Part shown: positions 33,331 through 44,373 of the stretch, piece by piece
How the letters are laid out: each line of letters starts with the position of its first letter
Numbering within the stretch: position 1 is the stretch's first letter
From: Chinchilla lanigera
Lineage: Eukaryota > Chordata > Mammalia > Rodentia > Chinchillidae
NCBI RefSeq assembly: GCF_000276665.1
Contig: NW_004955475.1
Coordinates: 8,157,387-8,221,386 of the forward strand
Direction: 5' to 3'
Length of the DNA: 64,000 bases
The notes under the pieces: model-generated
The model's input: the letters and a program-made list of their open reading frames with translations, nothing else
What the model was told of the DNA's origin: nothing
Database searches by the model: none
Program-made: the position numbers and the translations under genes

Positions 33331-34149
33331 TTAACAAAGAATCAGAGTCCATAAAAAGTGCCAAACTGAAATCCATGAGATTAAAAATTATATTGAAAGT
33401 ATAGGCAGCAAAAATGACCAATGCAAAGACAGAGAGAAACAAGTAGATGATAGGGCTGGTGTTGGTGACCAGTTATCCAGAAATACCTTAAAAACAACAG
33501 AGAACATGAAAAATGGATCCAACAGCTGTTCGATGATATAAAACTAACCTAAGATTAATAGGAACTAGTGAAAAATCAGAAGACAAGACAAATACCATAA
33601 AAACCTGTTTCTAGAAATAATAGCAGAAAACTTTCTAAACATGAGGAAAGAATATAATGTACAGATAAGTGAAGCATGCAGAATCACAAACAGCCATGTT
33701 TAGAAAAGTACCTCTCCAAGATACATCATAGTCAAACTCCTAGAAGTCTAACACAAAGACAAATCTTAAAAGCTGTTACAGTAAAACAGCAAATCATCTA
33801 TAAAGGTAAACACATTAGAATTATAGCAGATTCCTCAACAAAAGCTTCAAAGGCCAGAAGAGCTTGGAATGAAGTGTTTCAAGCCATAAAACAACTTCCA
33901 ACTCAGATTAATATATACTTTCAAAATTGATGGAAAAATAAGATCTTTTGTATGACTAAAACACTTTTGGAAATTCATGACTGTCAACCAGCACTCTAGA
34001 AAATTCTAAAAAAAACATCCTAGAATACCCTAGAAAGAGATAAAGAAGCTAATGGAATGAATCTACCAGGCAAAGTGACTAGGTAAGCAGGAGGGAAAAA
34101 AGGAAATCAGCAGCAGGAAAATAATGCAATGACAGAAATAATTCAATAA

Positions 34150-34980
34150 CTCTCAATGTGAATAGTCTCAATTCCCCAATCAAAAGACACAGATAGGAAG
34201 ACTGTATCAAGAAACAAAGTCTAATGGTATGCTGTATACAAGACCAGTGGTATGCTGTATATAAAAGACACATTTAATCCAAAAAGAAATCTATAGACTA
34301 AGAATCAAAGGATGGAAAACAATATTACACATAAGAGAAGCCCATAAAAAATGGGAGTAACTATCCTATGTTCAGATAAAGTGGGCTTCAGGCCAAAACT
34401 GATCTGAAGAGACAAAGAAGATCACTACATAGTGGTTAACAGAACAATGCAAAGGGAAGAGATAACACATATAAACATACATACACAGAAGACTGGTACA
34501 CCCAACTTCATAAAACAAACACTACTGGACATAAAAAATCAGATAAACATCAATACAATAATAGTGAGAGAACTCAATGCCCCATTGTCATAAATAGACA
34601 AATCAACTAAACAAAGACATCAACAAACAAATATCAGAGTTGAGTCAAACCTTTGAACAAATGGATTTAATAGGTATCTACAGAGTGTTCCACCCAACAA
34701 GAGCAAAATACACGTTTTTCTCAGCAGCGTATGAAATATTTTCCCAAATCAACCACATACTAGCCAAAAAGCACGATTCACTAAATGCAAAAGAATTGAA
34801 GTTATCCTATTTACACTATCAGGGCAGGGGCTGTAGCTCAGTGACACAAGCGCCTGCCTGGCAAGTGCAAGGTCTTGAGTTTGATTTCCAGTACCAAAAC
34901 AAAACAAAACAAAACAAAATAAAACAAAACAAAACAAGAAACCTATTTACATTATCAGATCATAATACAATAAACTAGAA
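34150..34980 (+). pseudogene. L1 ORF2 endonuclease-domain remnant
   Basis: Segments NVNSLNSPIKRH (about 34160), EIYRLRIKGWKT (about 34287) and MDLIGIYRVFHPTRAKYTFF (34661-34720) correspond to an AP-endonuclease-like domain that nicks target DNA. The catalytic Asn/Glu/His set cannot be confirmed. Interrupted by stops and by the SINE. Confidence 0.75.
34823..34941 (+). mobile_element. tRNA-like SINE in L1 endonuclease, 17-bp target duplication
   Basis: GGCAGGGGCTGTAGCTCAGTGAC, CGCCTGCCTGGCAAGTGCAAG, TTGATTTCCAGTACC, and an AAAAC-repeat tail. CCTATTTACACTATCAG at 34806-34822 and CCTATTTACATTATCAG at 34942-34958, one mismatch. Confidence 0.94.
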
Positions 34981-35839
34981 ATCAATGGCAAAATGAACCA
35001 TAAAATTATGCAAGCATATGAAAATTAAACAATGAACCAACTAATGGATCACAGAATAATCAAGGAAGAAATCAGGTAGTTCCTAAAGTTAAACCATAAT
35101 ACCAGTACAACGTATCTAAACTTCTGGGACATAATAAAAGTAGTCCTGAGAGGAAAGCTTATTGTTGTGAATGTTCATATCAGAAAGAGAGTGAGTCCAA
35201 ATAAATAACCTAATGATGCACCTCAAGGTTCTAGGAAAAAAAAAGAACAATCCAAATCCAAAGCTAGCATAACAAAGGAAATTGTAAAGATCCGAGCAGA
35301 AATTAATGAAATTGAGAGTAAAGAGGCAATACAAAAGATCAATGAATTGAAGAGCTGGTTTTTCAAAGAATAAACAAAATAGACAAAACCTTAGCCAATA
35401 TTACTAAAGAAGGATAGAAAATACCCAAACTGATATAATTATAAATGAAAAAGACACTGCTAATAGAAGTTTCCAAAATCTAGAAGATAATTAGTGACTA
35501 CTTTGAGAACCTATACTTTAACAATAATGGAGAATTCAAAAGAAATTGATAGATTCCTAGATACATATGAGTTACCAAAATTGAACCAAAAAGATATAAA
35601 AACCCTAAATATTCAAGTAATGGGCAATTTCATTGCAGCAGTAACTTTTAAAAAGCAAAGCATACCAGCTAATGACGCTCAACATCCAATGGGTTCACCA
35701 ATGAATTCTACAAGAACTTGAGGGAAGATCAAACATCAATGCTCCTTAAACTCTTTAATGAAATCAAAAGGGCTGCAGTACTGCCAAAGTTATTCCTGAA
35801 AGTCAGCAATACCCTAACTCAAAAAGAAAAAGAATACAG

Positions 35840-36520
35840 TCATAAAAAAGAACTACAGGCTAATCTCTTTAATGTACATAGACACAAAAATTCTCAACAA
35901 GATACTGATAAATAGAATGCAAAAACAATTAAAATAATCGTACACCATGATCAAGCAGGTTGCATTGCAGAGAAACAAGGATGATTCAACATACACAAAT
36001 TAATAAATGTAATACCTCACACAACCAGAAGCAAATACAAAAATGACATGACCATCTCAATAGACACAGAAAAAGCCTTTGACAAAATCCAGCATCCATT
36101 CATGATTAAAAAATCCTGAAGAAAATAGGTATAAAAGAACCTTATCTTAATCTGATAGAAGTCTTATATGACAGACCTGTTAACATCATATCAAATGGGG
36201 AAAAACTAAAAGCTTCCTTCTAAAATCAGAAGCAAGACAATAGTGTACACTACGTATCATTGCTCCTGTTCAATATAAGACCCAAAATATTAGCTAGAGC
36301 AGTCAGGCAAGAGAATGGAAATAAAAGGGATACGTATAGGAAAGGAGGAAGTCAAATTATCATTATTTACAGATGACATGATCCTCTACATAGAAGACCC
36401 CAAAAATTCCACCAAACAATGTACCAACCAAAAGACTCCTAGAATAAATAAACAAATTTATCAAGGAAACGGGATACAAAATCAACACATAAAAATTAGT
36501 AACACTCCTGTACACCAATA
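35840..36520 (+). pseudogene. L1 ORF2 reverse-transcriptase remnant
   Basis: Segments with CTAATCTCTTTAATGTACATAG (about 35859), ATAGACACAGAAAAAGCCTTTGAC (about 36059), and [20 protein letters not shown] (36345-36404), where the FADD box is FTDD. Both catalytic aspartates survive, but frames are disrupted before it. Confidence 0.82.
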
Positions 36521-38291
36521 ATGAACTCACTGAAAAATTAAGAAACCAATACCATTCACAATAAAGTCAAGAAAAGTGAAATACTTAGGAATTAACCGAA
36601 CAATGAAAGTGAAAGACCTCTACAATGAAAACTACATTACTCTGAAAAAGGAGATTAAAAAGAATATATAAAAAATGGAACAATGTCCCCTGTTCTTGGG
36701 TAGGCAGAATGAATATTATCAAAAGGGGCAAATTTCCAAACGTGATATATGGATATAATGCAACCCCAGTGAAAATATCAAGAGTATTTGTTACAGAACC
36801 ACAAAATACTATCCTAAGATTTATATGGAACCAGAAAAAACCGAATAACAAAGCACTCCTAGTCAACAAATGCAAAGCAGGAAGCATTACAATCCCAGAT
36901 TTCATGTCTATTACAAAGCTGAAGTAATAAAACAACATGGTACTGACACAAAAACAGACACATGTATTCCTGGAATAGAATAGATGAAGAAACAAATCCT
37001 GGCACGTTAAGTCATCTGATCTTTGACAAATAAGTGAAAAGCACATGCCAGAGGAGAGATAGTCTCTTTAACAAATAGTTCTGGGAAAATTGCACAGAAG
37101 ATTGAATCTAAACCCATGTCTCTCACCATGTACTGAACTACAATCAAAATGAATTAAAGATCTAAATGTTAAAACAGAAATACTTAATGTGCTTGAAGAT
37201 AAAATAAGACTCTTGAAGACACAGGCATAGGCAAGGACTTTCTGAACAGAACTCCAGTTGTACAGGAAATAGTATTAAGAATCAACAAAGGCGATCATAT
37301 CAAATTAGAAGGCTTCTTCACAGCAAAGGAAACAACCACCAAAGTGAAGAGACAAGCTACAAAATAGGAAAAAAATTGACAGCTATTTTTCTGATAGAGG
37401 ACTAATATCTAGCAATAGAAAGAACTCAAAATAATTAAACCACTTGAAATACAAATGCAATAGAAATGGGTAATTGAAATGAATACACTTCTCAGAAAAA
37501 GAAATCCAGATTGTCAATAGGTACATGAAAACATGTTCAGCATCTCTGGCCATTACAGAAATGCAAATTAAAACAACACTGAGATTCCATGTTACTCCAG
37601 GAAGAATGGCTATAATCAAGAAATCAAATAGTAACAAATGCTGAAGAGAATAAGAAGAGAAAGGAACGCTTCTACATTGTTGGTGGGAATGTCAACTAGT
37701 AAAATCACTATAGAAATCAGTATGGAGATTCCTCAAAAAACTAAAAATAGAAATTCTATTCAACTCAGCTATTATCTTTCTAGATATCTTCTCAAAAGAG
37801 TTAAAGACATCATAGTATAGCAATATGTCCATATCCATGTTTATAGCAGCACAACTTATAATAGCTAAATCTTAGAACTGGCCTATATGTCCATCAATAG
37901 ATGAATGGATAAAGAAAATATAGCATTTATACAGAACAGAGTTCTACTCTGCCACAAAGAAGAACAAACTTGTCATTTGTAGAAAAATGGATGCACACTG
38001 ACATCATAATGTTAAGTGAAATTAATCAGATACACAAGCTTAACTATCACAAGGGTTTCCCTTATATGAGAAACTCAAAATGTAAATAAAGAGCAAAATA
38101 AAAGATAGATGATAAGAAATAGAGAGATAGATCTTTTGCAAAAGGAAAGAGGACCAAGAGATGGGGGAGGAGGACAGAAGGAAGAGGGAGGGAATAAAAA
38201 AAATTAAGATCTGTTATGCACATGTACCAACTCCTCACGAGGCACGTAATCATTAGGTACTGCAAACATGGACTAAAAGATACCAAAAAAG

Positions 38292-39604
38292 TGACTAAGA
38301 CACAAACTGCAGCCATGCTCACCCTTGAGAAGTAACTTGGCTATCCAGCAAGCCTTGTAAAAGGTTCCCAGTATTACCCATTGCTAATGCAGGGTCTTCC
38401 TGAGCTCTGATATATGCATAAGGTCCATCCAGGAGCCCTAGGTTGGGGCCCAGAGTCTCCACTATGTCATTGGCCCAGACTTTGCTCTAAGGCAGTTTGT
38501 TGCTTTCTCTTGCCTTTTCTCAGTCTCCCTTTGCCACCCCGCTTTGACTCCTATTCTTTTTCCCCCTTCCTTAGACAGTGTTTCTACCCCACCCCTTAGC
38601 TCTGCCAGACTCGAGCTGACCTCTTAGAGCCCAGATGACAGCCAGAGCTTCTAGAGCCAGCACTGCATGCAGAAGATTGCTCACATGATGCACTCATAAT
38701 GAACGATAGTCCTGCTGATCATCAAATGTTCATGAGATCCAGTCCCCTGTTGCCACCATTTTCTGAGGCTCAGCAGGAATCATCTGTTGGCAAGGGAACT
38801 CTGAAGAGGTCCTTCTAAGACAGTTATGGCTAGCAGGAGCTCTCACACTTACGAACAGAGCCCAGTGCCTCTTGGAGAGGTGGAGTGTGTTGGCCCTACA
38901 TAGAGTCTGCCGAGGCTGGCTAGGAAATGCAGCAGAGCTTGGTCCTGTGGATCTCATATCCCCTGTCCTGCCTTGAAATCTCAGCATAGAAGAGTGGCTG
39001 TGGTACAAGCTTCAGGAGTTAGAAGATGCTGATCTGACCTATTTATGGGGAGTAGCTACTGTGGCAATGGGCAGGAATCCTGTGCTCTTGACCTGGAAAG
39101 TCTGCATCTCCCACACCAGGTTCTGGCAGCTAGAAAACCAGACTTTCCAACGGCAGAAATTTCCTTCTCCAGGGAGCATTTCTTCTATTTTCTATAGATC
39201 ACACTCAAGCCTACCTCAGTCTCCAGATGCTTGCTTTCATGGTCCTGTGACACATTGGAATCTTCTCTATCTCATCTCCCAGCCATCCTTGGGCTCCTCC
39301 CTTGGGTAGGAAGAACTTTCTGCTAAGGCAAGGGGCATTTTCCACAAAGGAAATGATTAGCTGTCTCCCATTTGCCAGAACTTCCCTCTGGGAGGGGATT
39401 TAATATTGTGGTCTTCTGTAAGTTGGGAGAACAATGGAAGTAAAGTTCCAAAGCTTTTTTTTGTGAAAATAGTTGAGCCTAATTGATCAGGAAACTCAGA
39501 AGTCAGAAAGGACTCAAGGATTTAGTGACATAAAAGCATAGTCGATCTCTCTGGATTAGTCACAAGGAATATTGGAGCTAGAATGGCCCTTAGAGCCATT
39601 TGGA
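38292..39604. other. No gene recognised; probably unique
   Basis: No recognisable repeat or splice-supported exon. Open frames are under 95 codons. Confidence 0.45.
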
Positions 39605-39725
39605 CTGTTGGTTCCAAACTCACGTGTTGACCACACCTACCAGAAAATCAGTCCCTACTGCTTAAGGTTCTGATTCAGTATATCTGGCAAGGGGCCTGGA
39701 AATTTATGTTTTTAAAATATTTTTA
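39605..39725 (+). mobile_element. hAT-type MITE fragment
   Basis: CACACCTACCAGAAAATCAGTCC, then 'GGTTCTGATTCAGTATATCTGGCAAGGGGCC' and 'GGAAATTTATGTTTTTAAAATA' follow the MER5/MER20-like layout. Confidence 0.6.
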
Positions 39726-40074
39726 TGCCGACTTTATGAATCACTTGTCTAGTCCAGCATTTTCACATTACTTTCAATGTCATTTGGCAACTACTTATCT
39801 TGACATTGTAGGCCCTCCACGATCTACTTCTAATCCATCCTTTCTCATGCTAGCATCCCATTCATATACCATTGGGGTTGTCATACAAAATACAGCACAC
39901 CAGTTAAATGTGAATTTCAGACATACAAAATTTTTCTTCATGGTTTATCAGAAATTCAAATTTAACTGGGTATCTTATACTTTGATTTATTCATTGTGGT
40001 AACTGTATGTATTCTGCACTTCAGACCACTTGAATGAAATTTTTCATTTGTAACTTTTTAATTATTACTCCTAA

Positions 40075-40260
40075 ATGCTGTTCCCTCTGTCAGGAATATT
40101 CATCTTACCATTTCTCCAAATCCTGCCCATCTTTCAACTTGAATGTCAGCTCTTCCTTTTAAACTCCTTATCCCTTGAACAGGTCTTCATCTCGTCTCCA
40201 ATAGCACTGTCTCTCTATTCACCTCCTCCTGCCCTGTTTTGGAGTAGCGCTCTTTGCATC
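40075..40260 (+). repeat. L2 LINE relic, sense
   Basis: GCTGTTCCCTCTGTCAGGAATATTC, CCATCTTTCAACTTGAATGTCAG, 'CTCCTTATCCCTTGAACAGG': diverged L2 landmarks. Confidence 0.6.
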
Positions 40261-40334
40261 CATGGCTTAACTGTTCTGTGGAGCATGAGCTGGCCCTCTG
40301 AGGGTGGGGAGTGGATCTGAGCAGAGGGTAAAAG

Positions 40335-40575
40335 CCTGGGCCCTAGAGTCATATAGCTTTTACTTTAACCCCAGATCTGTCATGTACCAGCTCTGTGACT
40401 TTGGGTAATATTTTCCACCTCTCAGATTCAGTTTATTCATCTATAAAGTGGGAGTTACAAGAGAAATAGTCACATAGAGCTGCTGTGAAAACTAAAAGAG
40501 ACAAAGCTTTGAGAGTATTCAGCACAGAAAGGGTACACATAAAGTGCATAGTAAATGCTAGCTATTGTTGCAGGC
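40335..40575 (+). repeat. MIR relic, sense, almost complete
   Basis: CCAGATCTGTCATGTACCAGCTCTGTGACTTTGGG, 'GATTCAGTTTATTCATCTATAAAGTGGG' and 'GTGCATAGTAAATGCTAGCT' in the MIR order. Confidence 0.85.
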
Positions 40576-41399
40576 ATCATCATCTCTGTATCCTCAAGAC
40601 CAAGTACAGAGCAGTGATGAGTAAAGTCTATCGAATGAATTAATGAATGAAAGAGTACAAGAGTATGAATAAGAACCTGGGTATAAGATCCTGGGACTCG
40701 TTGGGAGAAAATATTAGATTCCAGTCTTAGTGGTTTTGCATTGAAAATCATGTGCATTGGAAAGCACTGTTCCCTCAGGAGAAATTTTCTACCCTTGAAG
40801 AGCTAAATATAAGACCATATTTGGAGATTGCTACACAAATGTTTGTCTCCTAGAAGGGCTTCTGTGCTTCTCTTCTCTCCAGTGATTATTAGAAATGGAA
40901 AATCCAGACTCATACCTTTCAGATGTCCTTGTCTTCTTATGAAATTCTAGACTTTATTCCCATCAGGATTTGCTCTCTGGTACACAGAAATGCACTCATT
41001 GAAAGACTGGTAAACATCTAGAGACCAAGGAAAAAACAGATGAAATACTAAAATACTGAGTGCCAAGTTCTGTTCAAGTTTACTTTTCTAGTTCTTCACT
41101 ACCTGCCTCCCCAACACATGCAGTAGCTGAAGGTCACTGGGTCCATAGCACTCACTAAAATGAGCATCAGATAAATAGGACTGAATTAGATGGAGGCGAG
41201 ACAAGTAGTCTAATACAATGGGATGTGTTATTCTCATCTGAAATCACATGACTTTTTTGGAACATAGCACCCAGCATATCATCTGGCATATAGCAGTTGC
41301 CAAATAAATATTTGTTGAACGAATGACTGGATATTGCTAAATGAAAGGTAGAAAATACATAGACAAATATACAAACAGATTTTTCCAAAAGAATTTTGT

Positions 41400-41475
41400 A
41401 GTGCTGGGCACGGAATCCAGGGCCTGATGCATTCTAGGCAAGCCTTCTACCTCTGAGTTACATCCTCAGTCCCTA
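41400..41475 (-). mobile_element. ID-like SINE, antisense, old
   Basis: GAATCCAGGGCCTGATGCATTC, TAGGCAAGCCTTCTACCTCTGAGTTACATCC: complement of a tRNA-like ID body. A T run follows. Confidence 0.78.
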
Positions 41476-41889
41476 TAGTTTTTTTTAAAATAAAATAAAT
41501 GTACAGTAAGTCCACTTTTCCTTTATACCTACTGTGTTTCTGGCTCCACCTAGAAAAGTGACCAATTTGGCTTTGCCACAGAAGCCCTGATGGAACTGTG
41601 GTATAGGAGCCTGTCTTACGCTCTTGAGGTTGATAGGAACCCAAGAAGTTGGTTGGGTCAAACTTCCTTTTCCTTGCATATATCTAGTGCCAGGGGCTCA
41701 CTGCCTTAGGGAATAGTTGTGCTTTGATCTTTGGATGCTCTGAAAAGCTCTGACTCTTGCCTCAATCTGATTTGTGCTAATACCGAAGCTGTAGCCCCTA
41801 GACTACAGCACTGCACCGTACCACAGCTGACACTCTGGGAACCACAAAACTGTATTTTATTGAAAAACGATGGGAAGTGAATTTTCCTA

Positions 41890-42000
41890 TGATGCAGCAG
41901 GAGACCCAGCTTTAAGTCTGAGCTGTGCCTCGGACTTGCTGTGTGAAATGGGGAATCCCTTTCCTCATGTGGGCCACAGTTTCCCTTTTTGCACAATGAG
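41890..42000 (+). repeat. MIR relic, sense
   Basis: CTGAGCTGTGCCTCGGACTTGCTG, 'GGGCCACAGTTTCCCTTTTT' landmarks. Confidence 0.55.
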
Positions 42001-42447
42001 GGGCTTTAAACAGTTTCCCTTTGTGCTCAATGAGAAGCTCTAAAAAACTTCGAGCTGAGAGGTTCCAAGTTCTCCAGTGCGGCCTAATTAGGATATTCTA
42101 AAGCAGTGATTCTCAAAGTGTGCTCCAAGAGTCGCTGGGGTCCTGAGAATCTTTCTAAAGGTCGATGAGGTCTCCCTTTTCAAATTACATAGCTGCAGGA
42201 AGCGGGATTTTGCCCGTATGCTTTACGCCAACCAAACTGCATCTCACAACAGACTGCATGGAGAAGCAGTTATGAGCGTCCAGCTGTCTTCTATTAAGGC
42301 AGACATTAAAGAGGCCCAAAATATGAAAAACAATGTCACTTTTCTCAGTGGATTTATTTTTGTTTTGGAAGATATTGTTATTCTTCATAAATTACATAAA
42401 AAGAAGTTCTAAAATATGTTAACAAAAAATGTTAAGCATATTTTAAA

Positions 42448-42781
42448 AATCAATTTTCCTTAAATGTCTCGGTCTTAATTTCTAATATCATAAACACAGA
42501 TGAAGTTGCAGAAATAAAAACTCTTCAGGGTTCTTAACACCTTCTTTGTTTGTTTTCTTTGCAGTGCCAGGGATGGAACCCAGGGCCTTGCCCCTGTTAG
42601 GTAAGAGCTCTACCACTGAGCTACACCTCTGGCTCAAAGAAATACCCTTTCATTTTTGTTCTGTTTTACTGGGGATTGAACACGGGACCTTAGCACTGAC
42701 CTACAGTCCCCAGCGCATTTTTATTTTTTGTTTTGAGACAAGGTCTCCCTAAGTCACTGAGTTGCCCAGGCTGACCTCGAA
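42448..42781 (+). repeat. Inverted duplication, left arm (334 bp)
   Basis: Matches the complement of 44035-44373 across three different elements: hAT interior, an ID-like SINE, and the start of an antisense B1. Shared junction sequence (CTTCTTTGTTTGTTTTCTTTGCAGTGCC) shows the whole mosaic was copied, not three independent insertions. Equivalent frames encode almost identical 68-residue peptides. This arm carries the B1 to completion at about 42846, which the other arm lacks. Confidence 0.93.
42545..42640 (-). mobile_element. ID-like SINE, antisense, in the hAT
   Basis: GGATGGAACCCAGGGCCTTGCC, AAGAGCTCTACCACTGAGCTACACC: complement of an ID body with its A and B boxes. Also present in inverted form at 44173-44262. 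Confidence 0.8.
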
Positions 42782-42846
42782 CTTGTGATCTTCCTGCCTC
42801 AGGCTCCCTGCCTCAGGGATTATAGGTGTGCAGCACCATGGTTGGC
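42726..42846 (-). mobile_element. B1 SINE, antisense
   Basis: GACAAGGTCTCCCTAAGTCAC, GAGTTGCCCAGGCTGACCTC, CAGGGATTATAGGTGTGCAG, then the complement of a B1 head (CAGCACCATGGTTGGC). Confidence 0.82.
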
Positions 42847-43369
42847 TCTTAACAACTTTTAACAGTATAAAGCAGTTCTGTTCTACTATACGTCTCTGAC
42901 TTCATGTCATTTTACTCAGCCTGTCCTCCCCCCATCACAGATGTAATCTCAATATCTGGCACAGGCATGAACGCAATGACCTTGGGAAGGAGGCTATTCT
43001 TCCTTCCTCAAGGTCTCAGCTATACCAAGCCTTTATTCTCCTCCACCAAAGTTCCTTGGCATAAACTGGACACTCGAGGCTTAGGAGAGTTACCCCCTTT
43101 GGGAAGTGCCGACTCTTGAGTGGGGAAATAAGGCAGCTGGTCAGGCAAGTGTTGATGTGCCAGCCTCCCTTGGTTGCTTGTCCACAGCTGCCGAACCCCC
43201 TAGCTCCCACCTTGCCTCACTGCTATGCTGAGTGCCCCCCTCCACCCAAAGAGATCAGGGTTTCTGCCTGCTACACACGTCTATCAGGCAGGCCTTGGAT
43301 GTGAGGACTCAAGTATGGGGGAAGAAAGGAGACAAGGGAGAACAGAGGAGTCATGTGAACTGAGAGAAC

Positions 43370-44034
43370 TCACTTCACTTGATGCTCCTTTTTCATAACG
43401 ACCCAGAAGGGTGAGTAAGGAACTTTATCCTCATGCTCATATGACAGTCAGGGAAACCAAGGGTGTCTCAGAGGTAGGCTTTGCTAAGGTGGCCACACAG
43501 TCAAAACTTATTTGGGCTTGGGTTTGAACTCACGTGTGGATGATGCCAAATCAATGCTGCTTCTATTTTTCCAGAGGCAGGGAGAGTCAGGAGTACCCAA
43601 GACCAAACGATGGAGAAAGGGTACTGACATTCACTGAGCACATGTTGTGAGCCAAGTGTAATATGTGTGTGAATGCTTCCTTATTAACCCCTAATAGCAA
43701 TTCCCTTTCGTAAGTTTGAATCCACGCTCTGGCTCAGGGAAGGGATGTAGCTTTTGTAAGCCGCACTGCTAGAAGGGAGCAGAACCAGGATTTAAATCTA
43801 AGCCTGTACAGCTCCAAAGCCTCTGCATATTCAGTAATAACAAATAACACTTACAGAGAGCTCACATTATGCCCGGCTCTATAACTAAGGCTTTAATTCA
43901 TTCCCTTAAGCCTGAGAACAAGGTAGGTACTCTTATTATGCCCCATCTTATAGATGGAGAAGTTAAGGGAGTAACAGGCCCAAAGTTGCCTAGTTAGAGT
44001 AACAGAACTGGAATCGGAATCTGGGCAGTCTGCT
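43370..44034 (-). repeat. Cluster of antisense MIR relics
   Basis: About 43370-43560, 43625-43830 and 43845-44034. The last is best, with ACTCTTATTATGCCCCATCTTATAGATGGAG, CCCAAAGTTGCCTAGTTAGAG and TTCATTCCCTTAAGCCTGAG in antisense MIR order. Confidence 0.72.
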
Positions 44035-44373
44035 ACGAGGTCAGCGTGGGCAACTCAGTGACTTAGGGAGACCTTGTCTCAAAACAAAAAATAAAAATGT
44101 GCTGGGGAATGTAGGTCAGTGCTAAGGTCCTGTGCTTAGTCCCCAGTAAAACAGAACAAAAATGAAAGGGTATTTCTTTGAGCCAGAGGTGTAGCTCAGT
44201 GGTAGAGCTCTTACCTAACAGGGGCAAGGCCCTGGGTTCCATCCCTGGCACTGCAAAGAAAACAAACAAAGAAGGTATTAAGAACCCTGAAGAGTTTTTA
44301 TTTCTGCAGCTTCTATGTATCTGTGTTTATAACATTAGAAATTAAGACTGAGATATTTAAGGAAAATTGATTA
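44035..44373 (-). repeat. Inverted duplication, right arm (339 bp)
   Basis: Complement of 42448-42781, about 1.25 kb away. It ends inside B1 sequence at about 44035 and inside hAT sequence at about 44373. It differs from the left arm by scattered substitutions and small indels only. See the left-arm entry for content. Confidence 0.93.

Larger units (their letters stand above)
33335..38291 (+). mobile_element. LINE-1, sense, nearly full-length ORF2, decayed
   Basis: Runs from an ancient L1 upstream region (AGAAAAGTACCTCTCCAAGA, 'CAAAGGCCAGAAGAGCTTGG' near 33700-33930) through endonuclease (34150-34980), RT (35840-36520), C-terminal region (36580-37830) and a 3'UTR ending TACTGCAAACATGGAC near 38270. 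It lacks recognisable ORF1 coding sequence. A SINE splits the endonuclease part at 34823-34941. Stops in every region show it cannot retrotranspose. The left boundary is approximate. Confidence 0.88.
42104..42900 (+). mobile_element. hAT-type DNA transposon relic with nested SINEs
   Basis: Left end CAGTGATTCTCAAAGTGTGC is a hAT terminal sequence. The body (TGCATGGAGAAGCAGTTATGAG, 'ACATTAAAGAGGCCCAAAATATG', CAATTTTCCTTAAATGTCTCGG) matches a Charlie-type element as I recall. An ID SINE and a B1 lie inside near 42545-42846, and the host sequence resumes around 42848 (TCTTAACAACTTTTAACAG). The right terminal repeat is not clear. Confidence 0.62.
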
